This document shows, piece after piece, positions 34,027 to 42,222 of a stretch of 64,000 bases of DNA (positions are counted from its first letter, which is position 1; each line of letters starts with the position of its first letter). The notes below the pieces were generated by a model that did no database searches, was not told the origin of the DNA, and was given only the letters and a program-made list of their open reading frames with translations. The translations under genes were made by a program, and so were the position numbers. This stretch comes from Deinococcales bacterium (GTDB lineage Bacteria > Deinococcota > Deinococci > Deinococcales > JAAFIG01), in the NCBI GenBank assembly GCA_025352125.1, contig JANXTZ010000013.1, forward strand, positions 1 through 64,000, given 5' to 3'.

Positions 34027-34971
34027 TCAGGCGAGGCTGAGCGCATCCGAAACCGCTTTGGCAACGCTGATGGCGTGCGGGTAACGCATTCGGGTCGGTC
34101 CAACAATGGCGACGCTGCCAAGCCCGACGCTCGAGCGAAAGCCAACCTGAATGGCGCTGATGCCGTTCGGGTCATCGACCGACAAATTGACGCTGCCTGG
34201 AGGCAGATTTGAATTGCTGGTGTTCGGATGCTCAAGCAATTCCAGCACGCCACGCAAAAAGTCCGCGTCTCGAGATTCTGGCTCTGAAAGCATTTGACTC
34301 GCGCCGCTGGAATAATTGACGCCCTGCACGGTTTCGCCCCAACGTTCGCGCAAGGCTTTCAACACCCCGCCGACGCCTGGACTGGATTGGTGCTCGAGCA
34401 AAAGAAGTTTGACCTGCATTTCGCGGACTGTTGTTTTCAGGTTGCGCACGGAATCCTCGGCGCGTTCCAGGGTGATGCGTTCGGGTTTGAACCCCGCATC
34501 GATCACAAATTCTCGGGCGACATTCCCCTCGAGCACCACCACCACCAACACGCGGTCATCGCTCAGCAGACTCAGGTAAATCGCTTCAACCTTGGAATCG
34601 CGCGGTTTCAAGACTGTGACCGCCGCATAACCTGACAAGCTCGAGGCGATCTGGGCTGCCATGCGAAGCCGATTCTCACCGTCAACCCTCGAGATGGCGG
34701 CATCCATTCGGGCTTTGGCAGCCTCGTGCAAGGGTTTTGGTGGCAAGAACTGATGCGCGTAATTTCGGTACGCGTCCCGTGTCGGCACGCGACCCGCGCT
34801 GGTGTGTGGTTGGTACAGCAAACCCATTTCCTCGAGAGCGGCAAGTTCAAAACGAATCGTGGCACTCGAGACACCGAGCGGTTTGGCAAGGTCACGGCTG
34901 GCAATTGGACGGTTTGAGCCAATATAGTGCTCGACCAGCAAGTGCAGAACCTGTTGACGCCGCGCATCCAT
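34027..34971 (-). CDS. hrcA: Heat-inducible transcription repressor HrcA
   Basis: A 314-aa HrcA. The N-terminal winged helix is unmistakable (RRQQVLHLLVEHYIGSNRPIASRDLA, then GVSSATIRFELAALEEMGLLYQPHTSAGRVPT), followed by the GAF-like HrcA domain and its conserved C-terminal GPTRMRYPHAISVAK. HrcA represses chaperone genes through the CIRCE element (TTAGCACTC-N9-GAGTGCTAA). No CIRCE copy lies upstream of this gene or elsewhere that I saw, and no dnaK, grpE, dnaJ or groEL is in the window, so its targets must be distant. A TAGACT box precedes ATG 34971. Confidence 0.96.
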   Translation of the reverse strand: MDARRQQVLHLLVEHYIGSNRPIASRDLAKPLGVSSATIRFELAALEEMGLLYQPHTSAGRVPTRDAYRNYAHQFLPPKPLHEAAKARMDAAISRVDGENRLRMAAQIASSLSGYAAVTVLKPRDSKVEAIYLSLLSDDRVLVVVVLEGNVAREFVIDAGFKPERITLERAEDSVRNLKTTVREMQVKLLLLEHQSSPGVGGVLKALRERWGETVQGVNYSSGASQMLSEPESRDADFLRGVLELLEHPNTSNSNLPPGSVNLSVDDPNGISAIQVGFRSSVGLGSVAIVGPTRMRYPHAISVAKAVSDALSLA

Positions 34972-34977
34972 GGGTTT

Positions 34978-34983
34978 AGTCTA
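34978..34983 (-). promoter_or_regulatory. -10 box of leaderless hrcA
   Basis: TAGACT on the minus strand, six bases before ATG 34971. Confidence 0.55.
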
Positions 34984-35033
34984 GCACGGGCAAAAAGAGC
35001 GCTCGGTTTGTTTTCAAATTTGAAGCTCGAGCC

Positions 35034-36269
35034 TCAGTTTCTAAAAAGCACCTGTTCGCGTTTGAAGCTGCGCAGTGCCAGTGCCACAAAAATGGCGGTG
35101 AACACAAGGTTGGTCACGACCACGATCATGGCTACCCCAAAACCGCCCTTGCCTTTGATCAAATCCAGAATTGAAATCATCGTGCCAACCAACGGAATCG
35201 CGTACAACAGGCTCGAGCGTTGCAGAAAGTCGGCAAATTGCAAACCGATAGAGCCAAAGCTGACCACCAAATTCAGTGGCACAAGGTAGGTCTGGGCTTC
35301 TTTGAAGGATTTGGCAAAAATACAAATGTTGAGCATCAGCGCCGAAAGCATGACGGCGGCGGTCAGGGCAATCAGCAACAAAATGAGATAACCCTGCGCA
35401 TCGAGGGCAATGTTGCCACCAAACAATTGTGAAAGTGGAGTGTCGGATTTCATCAGTCTGGGCAAAACATTTTTGGAAAACCAACCTGTACCGAGCAAAC
35501 TGATGATGCTCAAAAATGCCGAAAGCAAGGCAAACGCCGTCACACCCAACGTTTTACCGATGACCACCTCAAACCTCGAGATTGGCGTGACCAGCAAAGC
35601 CTCGAGCGACCCGCGCTCTTTTTCGCCAGCGGTGGAATCTATGGCGGTGCTTTGCCCGCCCGCAATGATGCCCGAAAGCAGCAGTAACGGAATGAAGAAT
35701 CCAAAAATTCCGCTGGCTTTTTCGGCTACCGTATCGGCACTCACCGTCTGAGCCACCACAGGGCGCAAGGTTTGTTCGGGCAGACCCACCGAAGCCAATT
35801 TTTTTGCCACAAGTTGGTTCGAGAACGTGTCTATTGCAGTGCTGATCTTGTCAGCCACCACCCGAGATTTTTGACTCGAGAGTTTCAAATGCACTTCAAT
35901 CGGCACGCTCGAGCCTCCAGCCTCGGTCGGTAGAGTTTGTTTGAAAACCAGGGTCGCTTCCGTATCGCCATCTTGCACCGATTTGGTGGCGTCGGTCACG
36001 GTTTTCAGTTCGATACCCTTGCCCTGCACACTGTCCGTCTCGAGCAATTTCTTTAAGCTGGCTGGCATTCGCTCCAAACCGATCACCCCAACAACCTGGC
36101 GTTTTTCGACCTCAGAGCTTTGGGTGCTGTTAAACAAAATCGGCAGCCCCAGCAAGATGAGTGGGTTCAAAATCAGCGGCATCAAAATGGTGGCGCGAAG
36201 CGTTCTGGAATCGCGCCAGGTCGAAAGCAATTCCTTGAACAGCACTTTGAGGACAAAATCCCAGCGCAT
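35034..36269 (-). CDS. ABC-2 type exporter permease, NatB-like
   Basis: A 411-aa permease of the ABC-2 type. A cytoplasmic amphipathic start and first membrane helix (FKELLSTWRDSRTLRATILMPLILNPLILLGLPILF) are followed by a large extracytoplasmic loop (about 45-185) and five membrane segments, with the family motif STAGEKERGSLEALLVTPISR. That arrangement matches NatB, the membrane half of Na+-exporting NatAB. Start ATG 36269 overlaps the ATPase stop by one base (TGATG), so the two subunits are translationally coupled. Confidence 0.88.
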   Translation of the reverse strand: MRWDFVLKVLFKELLSTWRDSRTLRATILMPLILNPLILLGLPILFNSTQSSEVEKRQVVGVIGLERMPASLKKLLETDSVQGKGIELKTVTDATKSVQDGDTEATLVFKQTLPTEAGGSSVPIEVHLKLSSQKSRVVADKISTAIDTFSNQLVAKKLASVGLPEQTLRPVVAQTVSADTVAEKASGIFGFFIPLLLLSGIIAGGQSTAIDSTAGEKERGSLEALLVTPISRFEVVIGKTLGVTAFALLSAFLSIISLLGTGWFSKNVLPRLMKSDTPLSQLFGGNIALDAQGYLILLLIALTAAVMLSALMLNICIFAKSFKEAQTYLVPLNLVVSFGSIGLQFADFLQRSSLLYAIPLVGTMISILDLIKGKGGFGVAMIVVVTNLVFTAIFVALALRSFKREQVLFRN

Positions 36270-36994
36270 CAATTTGCTCCTTTGGTCAACGTGAAAAACG
36301 CATCCTCGAGATTTTGAGCCGAGGCTCGGGTTTTTAAGGCTTGGATGCTGTCCTCGGCAATCAACCTGCCGTGGTCGATGATCGCGGCACGTTCGCAGAG
36401 TTCCTCAGCTTCGCTCATGATGTGGGTGCTGTAAATCACGACCTTGCCCGCGCCCTTGTACGCCCGCGCAAACTCGAGCACCGCACGTCTTGCCACAACA
36501 TCCAGACCATTGGTTGCCTCGTCCAGAATCAGCACGCTCGGGTTGTGAATGACCGCACGTCCGATCACGATTTTTTGTTTCATGCCCGTGCTGTATTCAC
36601 CTGCGCGACGATCAAGCAGTTCATTCATCTCGAGCGCGGTTGAAAGTTCTTTGATGCGTTTGGCAATATCGAGTTTCCCCATGCCGTAAAAACTGGCGAA
36701 GTATTCCAGAATTTCACGTCCGGTCAACCGGTCGTACAAACCCATGCCGCCATTGACCACGCCAATGTTGCGCCGCACCTGTTCGGCTTGGGTGCGCACA
36801 TCAAACCCTGCGACCGAGATACTGCCCTCACTCGGCTCGAGCAGCGTGGCAATCATGCGCAACGTGGTGGTTTTGCCCGCCCCGTTCGGTCCGAGCAAAC
36901 CGTAAATTTCGCCCTCCTTGGTCTGAAACGACAGGTTGTCCACCGCGAGCACTTTTGCACCGTATCGTTTTGTAAGGTTTTGAACCTGCAACAT
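36269..36994 (-). CDS. ABC transporter ATP-binding protein, NatA-like
   Basis: A 241-aa ATPase subunit. Walker A GLLGPNGAGKTTT, the Q-loop region, the LSGGQ signature replaced by YSTGMKQK (as is usual in NatA-type and bacitracin/Na+ exporters), Walker B SVLILDEATNG, and the switch His in VIYSTHIMSEAEELC are all visible. ATG 36994 has AGGAGG seven bases upstream; seven extra residues from an upstream start are unlikely. Partner of the ABC-2 permease downstream; together a two-component exporter whose substrate could be Na+, a lipid or a drug. Confidence 0.93.
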   Translation of the reverse strand: MLQVQNLTKRYGAKVLAVDNLSFQTKEGEIYGLLGPNGAGKTTTLRMIATLLEPSEGSISVAGFDVRTQAEQVRRNIGVVNGGMGLYDRLTGREILEYFASFYGMGKLDIAKRIKELSTALEMNELLDRRAGEYSTGMKQKIVIGRAVIHNPSVLILDEATNGLDVVARRAVLEFARAYKGAGKVVIYSTHIMSEAEELCERAAIIDHGRLIAEDSIQALKTRASAQNLEDAFFTLTKGAN

Positions 36995-37053
36995 GTAAAA
37001 GCCTCCTGGAGTCAAACCATCTTACGGTTCGCCAATCAAAAAAGTTCCCAACC

Positions 37054-38055
37054 TCAAGGCGCACCAAGTTTCCAACCCACAAACCACATTTTGATGCACT
37101 CAAGTACACCCTTACAATCCTGGCTGGCATGTCCCAAACGCAGCACGGCACGCCCGGCTATGTCTTCGAGATGCACCAACCCAAACACCCGAGAATCCAG
37201 ACTCGAGCCGCGAAGACGGTTGTCCCCCATCACAAACACCGTGCCTGTTTTGACGACGCTCGGACCCGAATCCTCGATGGCGGCTGGCGTGTTGATGTAA
37301 AACTCTCGGGTTTTACGCGCATTCAAATACAACACGCCATTTTTCACTTCAACCGTGTCGCCTGCCATGCCGATGATGCGTTTGACAAAATACGGTCTAA
37401 ACTTCCAATTTTCCGGCATTCGGTTCGCCACAAGCTCGAGCAGCGGCAAGCTCTCAAACAACCTCGAGACTGGCTCGAAGCTGTAATCACTCTCTACAGG
37501 TGGTTTTAAAACGATGATGTCGCCACGGTGCAAGTAATTTGGTCTGATACCCCAAGCTACCAACCAACGCTCGAGTTTGGCAACCACCAGATAATCTCCA
37601 CTCGAAAGCGTTGGATACATGCTCTCGCCGCGCACGCCGACAGGAATCAGCAAGAACGTCACGATCAACCAGGCGGGCAGCAACGTCTCGAGCAACAATT
37701 CATTAAAAACCCGAGTCCACCAGGATTTCACAGGTTTGGAAGTATTGACACTTGAGCGACGCGTTTGTGCAACGGGTATTGCTGGTTGTGCTCGCTCGAG
37801 GTTCGGTTTGATTTCGGTTGCATTTTCAACCCGAGCATCGGTTTCAGGTTCAATCTGATGTTGCTGGATCGAATCATCAGCAATGCTCGAGTGTTCGACG
37901 TAATCCAGACGGTTCGAGAGGCTGGTCGCATCCAGATTTGAAGCGTGTTCAAACTGAATGTCTTCGGTTCCAGCCGATTCAAAACGAGGTTCGACATGAA
38001 TAAAATCTTTGGGTAATTCTGCGTTTTCGGGATCATGAAACGGGTCTGATGGCAC
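37054..38055 (-). CDS. lepB: Signal peptidase I with long N-terminal extension
   Basis: A 333-aa type I signal peptidase. Catalytic Ser145 is in VRGESMYPT right after the membrane helix, the general base Lys225 is in PYFVKRIIGMAGD, and the conserved GDNR-x5-DSR box (MGDNRLRGSSLDSRVFG) follows. It removes signal peptides at the outer face of the membrane. The membrane helix starts only near residue 121, so about 120 acidic, low-complexity residues precede it; most LepB proteins have a very short N-terminus. GTG 38055 is chosen because TACAAT lies seven bases upstream. Confidence 0.93.
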   Translation of the reverse strand: MPSDPFHDPENAELPKDFIHVEPRFESAGTEDIQFEHASNLDATSLSNRLDYVEHSSIADDSIQQHQIEPETDARVENATEIKPNLERAQPAIPVAQTRRSSVNTSKPVKSWWTRVFNELLLETLLPAWLIVTFLLIPVGVRGESMYPTLSSGDYLVVAKLERWLVAWGIRPNYLHRGDIIVLKPPVESDYSFEPVSRLFESLPLLELVANRMPENWKFRPYFVKRIIGMAGDTVEVKNGVLYLNARKTREFYINTPAAIEDSGPSVVKTGTVFVMGDNRLRGSSLDSRVFGLVHLEDIAGRAVLRLGHASQDCKGVLECIKMWFVGWKLGAP

Positions 38056-38062
38056 GCGCAGA

Positions 38063-38068
38063 ATTGTA
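38063..38068 (-). promoter_or_regulatory. -10 box of leaderless signal peptidase gene
   Basis: TACAAT on the minus strand, seven bases before GTG 38055. It lies just downstream of the terminator of the preceding gene. Confidence 0.5.
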
Positions 38069-38101
38069 CCGAATTTGACATGAGTTGCAACAGACCAAAC
38101 C

Positions 38102-38127
38102 AAAAAAGTGCGCCTCGAAGGCGCACC
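38102..38127 (-). terminator. Rho-independent terminator of the BON-LysM gene
   Basis: On the minus strand GTGCGCCT and AGGCGCAC form an 8-bp stem with a TCG loop, followed by six Ts. It starts about 20 bases after the BON-LysM stop and separates this gene from lepB. Confidence 0.9.
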
Positions 38128-38145
38128 TCTAGCGCCTGTAAAACC

Positions 38146-38853
38146 TTAGCGTGGAATTTGCAGCTTTTGACCAATTTTGATCAAATTGACATCGTGAATG
38201 CCGTTGGCTTTGGCGATGTCGTCAACGCTGCTCGAGAGGCTCGAGGCAATTTCACTGAGGGTATCGCCACGACGCACCACGTACCATTCGTCTGGAATGT
38301 TGACGTACCCTGGGGCACTCACTTTGGCGACCTCTTCGGCAACGGCGGCTTCGTGCTTTTGCTTTGCGCCCTCAACAATTTTGAGATCGTTGGCGTTGAC
38401 GCCCGTCACGCCGGAAACGGCGCTGGCAACTTGAACTGCCAGACGGTATTCGTGCTCATTGTCAACCGCGCCGCGCAACACGACTTCGGTGCCCGATTGC
38501 AGAACGTCAATTGGGTTGTTGGAAAGTTCGCCGTTGTTGCTGATGTCGTGATAGACCGATTTGGCAATCGCGCTGGCGTCGATGGCGGCTTGAACTTCGG
38601 CTTCGTCGACGGCTGGCACGGTTTCTGGTTCGTTTTCTTCAATACCGACCATACCAGTGTCTACACTTTTCACACCGTTGATGCCACTGGCGGTCGCCTC
38701 GAGCAATCTGACAATGGCGGCGTTTGAAACAATGCCTTGAAATTTAACCACACCATGCGATTCCTCAACGGTGACTGGTTGAGATGCCAAAAGCGGTGAT
38801 TTCTTCATTTCTTCTTCAACACGTTGCTTGATGCTTTTTCCAAATGGCCACAT
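38146..38853 (-). CDS. BON-LysM protein, YgaU-like
   Basis: A 235-aa protein with two BON-like segments (about 10-75 and 85-160) and a C-terminal LysM (WYVVRRGDTLSEIASSLSSSVDDIAKANGI to the end). This is the layout of E. coli YgaU/Kbp, a potassium-binding cytoplasmic protein, although YgaU has one BON domain. No signal peptide is visible, which also fits YgaU. A possible role is K+ sensing or a peptidoglycan-associated function. ATG 38853 has GGAGG five bases upstream. It has its own terminator. Confidence 0.88.
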   Translation of the reverse strand: MWPFGKSIKQRVEEEMKKSPLLASQPVTVEESHGVVKFQGIVSNAAIVRLLEATASGINGVKSVDTGMVGIEENEPETVPAVDEAEVQAAIDASAIAKSVYHDISNNGELSNNPIDVLQSGTEVVLRGAVDNEHEYRLAVQVASAVSGVTGVNANDLKIVEGAKQKHEAAVAEEVAKVSAPGYVNIPDEWYVVRRGDTLSEIASSLSSSVDDIAKANGIHDVNLIKIGQKLQIPR

Positions 38854-38949
38854 AAATACCTCCAAATAATTTTTGCTGCCTCAGAAGTCTACTCGAATCG
38901 AATGACAATTGTCGAGAATGAACCGAGCATTAAGATCGAAAGCCCGAGT

Positions 38950-41361
38950 TTAATTCGCAGTCTCGAACGCCAGATTGTTTGCCAATCCAAGCAACAGGGT
39001 GCTGGCGGCTTGTTCTGTCAGGCTCGAGCCTGGTTTGATGCTGAGCAAGGCAATGGCGTTGTCAGCGACATCTCGAGCGTCCAGGGCAACAACGGGCAAT
39101 TTGGTCTGGGTTGGGTTGGATTTCTGGTTGGCGGTGGCTTGGAGGCTAAAACCGATCACATAAAAAATGCGGTCCAACGGGTTTATCAAACCTGAAACAC
39201 CAATCGGGTCGGTACAGTTGGCAAATTTGACCTCAAGGCTGCATTCTTCACGTGCAACTTGGAGCGCCATCTCGAGCACGCTGGCGGAGTTTTTGGCGGT
39301 TTTCAGTTGCACCAAGATGCTGGCATTTGGTTCGGTGAAGCTGGAAATCTCGAGGGCATCACCGACCATGGCAACGACACGGTAGCCGCTCGAGAATCGG
39401 ATTTTGAGGCTTTTGTTGAAGTTGGCGCTCGACCAATCTGTCGGGATGGGTTTGGCGGGTTTTGCCGCCTGTATTTCTGGTCGAGTTCCGAAGGCGCTGC
39501 TGTTGTCATTCAAACCGTACAGGCTAAACGTGCCGCCCGCCCCCAACGTACCCGCACCGACCAGCAGGCGCGTGCCGTCTGGACTGAATGCCAGGGCGGC
39601 GGTCGAATCGGTGTGGTTGGTCAGGCTGTAAAGAATTTTTCCCGTGCTTGAGTCGAGCAGGCGCAACGTGCCGTCGGTGGCTGACACCGCGATACTTTTT
39701 CCGTCTGGCGAATAGCGAACCGTGAGCGGCGAGGCGCTGGCGAGTTGGGTTTTCCAGAGGATTTTGCCCGTGAATTGCATGGCTTGAATCGTGCCGTCGT
39801 TAGAACCGACAATCATGGTTTGAGCATCAAACGCCAAGTCCAACGTGCGAATGCCCGACTCCAGACGCTCGAGCTTGGTTTTGACTTGCCCAGAGCCTGC
39901 ATTCAGGGTTTTGATCGAACCGTCACTGCCGTAGATCAATATGTTTGCTCCCTCTGGCGTCCAGGTCAGACCCGCCAGGGTCTCGTCTTGCAAGCTTTCA
40001 AATGATGCAGTGCTTTTGAACGTGACGGCATCGAAAATATTGATCTTGCCGCTCGAGCCTGAAAAGGCAAGTTTCTTGCCGTCTGGACTGTACGCCAGTC
40101 CTGCAATCGGTTCATCGTTGTTGTTGAAATCGTTTTGCAACTTGCCCGTCGTCAAATCCCAGAGTTTGACGTGTCCAAAATCGTCGCCCGAAATCAGGCT
40201 CTTGGCATTTGGATGAAAAACGACATTTGTTTGCCAGGCTGGAAAATCTGATTTCAGGGTTTGTAAGAGCGTGTTGTCCGCCGCGTTCCAGATCAGAATG
40301 TCGGTTTCATTGGCAATGGTGGCATACATTTTGCCGTCGTTTGAATACACCGCACTTTTCAACCTCGAGGGTGCGCCCGAAAATGCAAAGTTTTGTTTTT
40401 TGCTGCCCGCGTCCCAACCCCTGACCAGACCGTCCACGCCGCCAGAGACAATGGTTTTGGCATCAAGCCAAATCACGCTGTTGATCCCGTCGGCGTGCTT
40501 GCCAATCAAGGCGAAAGCATTGTTGTGCTCCAGATCGATCAAACGAATCACAAAGTCCGAGGCGGCAATGGCGATACGTTTGCCGCTGGCATCCCAGGCG
40601 AACGAAAAAATCTGGCGGTCATCTTTGGAGGTGATGACTTTTGCCATCCAGGTCGGCGCAGACCACAGGCGCACCGAGTTGTCGCCCACGGTGGCAAGCG
40701 TGGCAGAATTGGGGCTGAAACCAAGTTGGCGGATGGTGCTCTGCCCACTTTTCAAGACCTTGATCGATTCGCCGTTCACATTCCAGATGCGCAGACCACC
40801 CTCGTCATCGCCAGAGGCAAGCATTTTGCCGTTGGGTGCATACGCCAGCGCCTCAACAATTTCGTTGTGACCCTTCAGGGTGCGCAGCAATTTGCCTGAT
40901 TCGCTATCGAAGACCCGCACCAGTTTGTCATCGCCGCCAACGGCAAAAGTTTTGCCGTCTGGACTGAAGGTAGCAATGTTTAAATCACCCGTACCAGCCG
41001 CAACGGTGCGCAGCAATTGACCCGTGCCAACCTGCCAGATTTTGGCGGTCTTGTCGTAGCTCGAGGTCAACAGGTATTTGCTGTCACCGCGCCACGACAA
41101 ACTCGAGACAAAGCCACGGTGTCCGATCAGGCTGTAAACAAGTTTGCCGCTTTGGACATCAAAAACATGAACATAACTCGAGGTGGCAAAGGCAATTTGC
41201 TTGCCGTCGGGGCTTTTGACCAGTTGCGTCACCGTGCCACGGTGTGCACTGAGCGTGGCTTTGAGCGTGAAGTTGGCAAAATCGAGCGCCAAGACCTGAC
41301 TGGTCAGGAGGCTCAGCACAAAACCCGAGACGGCACGAAGGAGCAATAATTTATTTTTCAC
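38950..41361 (-). CDS. Exported WD40-repeat protein
   Basis: An 803-aa protein with a signal peptide (LLLLRAVSGFVLSLLTSQVLA) and about fourteen WD40 repeats, enough for two seven-bladed propellers (about 30-620). Typical repeats include LSAHRGTVTQLVKSPDGKQIAFAT and SYDKTAKIWQVGTGQLLRTV. The C-terminal 160 residues are a separate domain with a cysteine pair (EECSLEVKFANCTD), of no family I recognise. Probably a periplasmic or surface protein-protein scaffold. GTG 41361 follows TAGGCT by six bases. Confidence 0.88.
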   Translation of the reverse strand: MKNKLLLLRAVSGFVLSLLTSQVLALDFANFTLKATLSAHRGTVTQLVKSPDGKQIAFATSSYVHVFDVQSGKLVYSLIGHRGFVSSLSWRGDSKYLLTSSYDKTAKIWQVGTGQLLRTVAAGTGDLNIATFSPDGKTFAVGGDDKLVRVFDSESGKLLRTLKGHNEIVEALAYAPNGKMLASGDDEGGLRIWNVNGESIKVLKSGQSTIRQLGFSPNSATLATVGDNSVRLWSAPTWMAKVITSKDDRQIFSFAWDASGKRIAIAASDFVIRLIDLEHNNAFALIGKHADGINSVIWLDAKTIVSGGVDGLVRGWDAGSKKQNFAFSGAPSRLKSAVYSNDGKMYATIANETDILIWNAADNTLLQTLKSDFPAWQTNVVFHPNAKSLISGDDFGHVKLWDLTTGKLQNDFNNNDEPIAGLAYSPDGKKLAFSGSSGKINIFDAVTFKSTASFESLQDETLAGLTWTPEGANILIYGSDGSIKTLNAGSGQVKTKLERLESGIRTLDLAFDAQTMIVGSNDGTIQAMQFTGKILWKTQLASASPLTVRYSPDGKSIAVSATDGTLRLLDSSTGKILYSLTNHTDSTAALAFSPDGTRLLVGAGTLGAGGTFSLYGLNDNSSAFGTRPEIQAAKPAKPIPTDWSSANFNKSLKIRFSSGYRVVAMVGDALEISSFTEPNASILVQLKTAKNSASVLEMALQVAREECSLEVKFANCTDPIGVSGLINPLDRIFYVIGFSLQATANQKSNPTQTKLPVVALDARDVADNAIALLSIKPGSSLTEQAASTLLLGLANNLAFETAN

Positions 41362-41367
41362 GCCTTA

Positions 41368-41373
41368 AGCCTA
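41368..41373 (-). promoter_or_regulatory. -10 box of leaderless WD40 gene
   Basis: TAGGCT on the minus strand, six bases before GTG 41361. Confidence 0.4.
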
Positions 41374-41419
41374 CCGCAAGTTTTTGAAAGTCTTCTGGGG
41401 TGGGTCAAAACCACGTTGT

Positions 41420-41995
41420 TCAAGAACCGTTTGGCGTGGACACTCGAGGGAGGATGGCTTGATTGAGGTTGAGGTGGTTGAACAGATAATGCGCCAAAAT
41501 CGCGGGTTCGACGCTGCCGCAAGCCAGTGTCACCAATGCCAACACCACGCCGACCAGCGCCGTCCAGAGCGGGTAGCCCCAGGCTTTGGCAGGTGCGGGA
41601 TGAAATGCGGCAAAAACGGCTGCCTGCGCCAGAACCGCCAACCAGACGGGTAAAAATTTGACCCCCAACGCCAGCAAAAAGCCTCGGAAGAACAATTCCT
41701 CGCCCAGGGAGCTGGTCAGCGCCAAAAAAAACGCCCACAAACCGTTCAAACCCAAACCCTGCATGATTCCCTCGAGCATCCCACCGGCAAAGCCAAAACT
41801 GGGAATAAAGCGCTCGAAAAATGCGGACAAAAAAGCGATTGAAAAAAAAGCGCTCAGGGCGGCGAAACACAAAATCTCGGGCGGCAGGTCGGCAAAATCA
41901 ACCCCCAACCACAGGCTGCCCAGAAAGCCAATCAAGCCCAGAATCAAACCTGGCACGGCAAGAAGTAGTTTAATGTTGATTCGTTTGAATCGCAC
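41420..41995 (-). CDS. CPBP family intramembrane protease (CAAX-type)
   Basis: A 191-aa polytopic membrane protein of the CPBP/Abi family. The two catalytic motifs are present: EE-x-x-x-RG in LGEELFFRGFLL and the His in FAAFHPAP, plus the third motif HYLFNHLN. About five to six membrane segments. Bacterial members process or protect against peptides, including bacteriocins. GTG 41995 is chosen because TATACT lies seven bases upstream. It is preceded by an intergenic repeat element. Confidence 0.9.
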   Translation of the reverse strand: MRFKRINIKLLLAVPGLILGLIGFLGSLWLGVDFADLPPEILCFAALSAFFSIAFLSAFFERFIPSFGFAGGMLEGIMQGLGLNGLWAFFLALTSSLGEELFFRGFLLALGVKFLPVWLAVLAQAAVFAAFHPAPAKAWGYPLWTALVGVVLALVTLACGSVEPAILAHYLFNHLNLNQAILPRVSTPNGS

Positions 41996-42002
41996 GCGTC
42001 TG

Positions 42003-42008
42003 AGTATA
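42003..42008 (-). promoter_or_regulatory. -10 box of leaderless CPBP gene
   Basis: TATACT on the minus strand, seven bases before GTG 41995. Confidence 0.5.
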
Positions 42009-42061
42009 CGGGTCAGGTTAAAACCTCGAGCGACCAGAATGACAATTTACAGCACCTTGCA

Positions 42062-42212
42062 CAATGTTTGACGCGAAGCGTCGAACATTGGCGACCAGAG
42101 GGAGTGGCAACAGACAGCGGTTTTCATAGGAGTGAAAGCGCGGAGCGACCCAAGCCCGTCAGGTGCTGCCCTAAGGGTCAAGAAGCGCGTCAACGGATAT
42201 GAAAACCGCTGT
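42062..42212. repeat. Intergenic repeat element with nested inverted repeats
   Basis: About 150 bases between two genes. A 13-bp hairpin (42062-42074 with 42078-42090, one G-U pair) is followed by a perfect 14-bp inverted repeat ACAGCGGTTTTCAT/ATGAAAACCGCTGT (42114-42127 with 42199-42212). Inside it, 42145-42183 reads GCGACC-N2-AGCCCGTCAGGTGC-N9-GGTCAAGA, a core found again near 58.4-58.6 kb and in altered order at 53.2 kb. It looks like a small interspersed repeat or a structured RNA rather than a gene. Confidence 0.65.
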
Positions 42213-42222
42213 AGATTTCAGC

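Noticed and set aside
34972..35030. CIRCE operator upstream of hrcA
   Set aside because: Only a CTAGCAC fragment is present; the TTAGCACTC-N9-GAGTGCTAA inverted repeat is absent.
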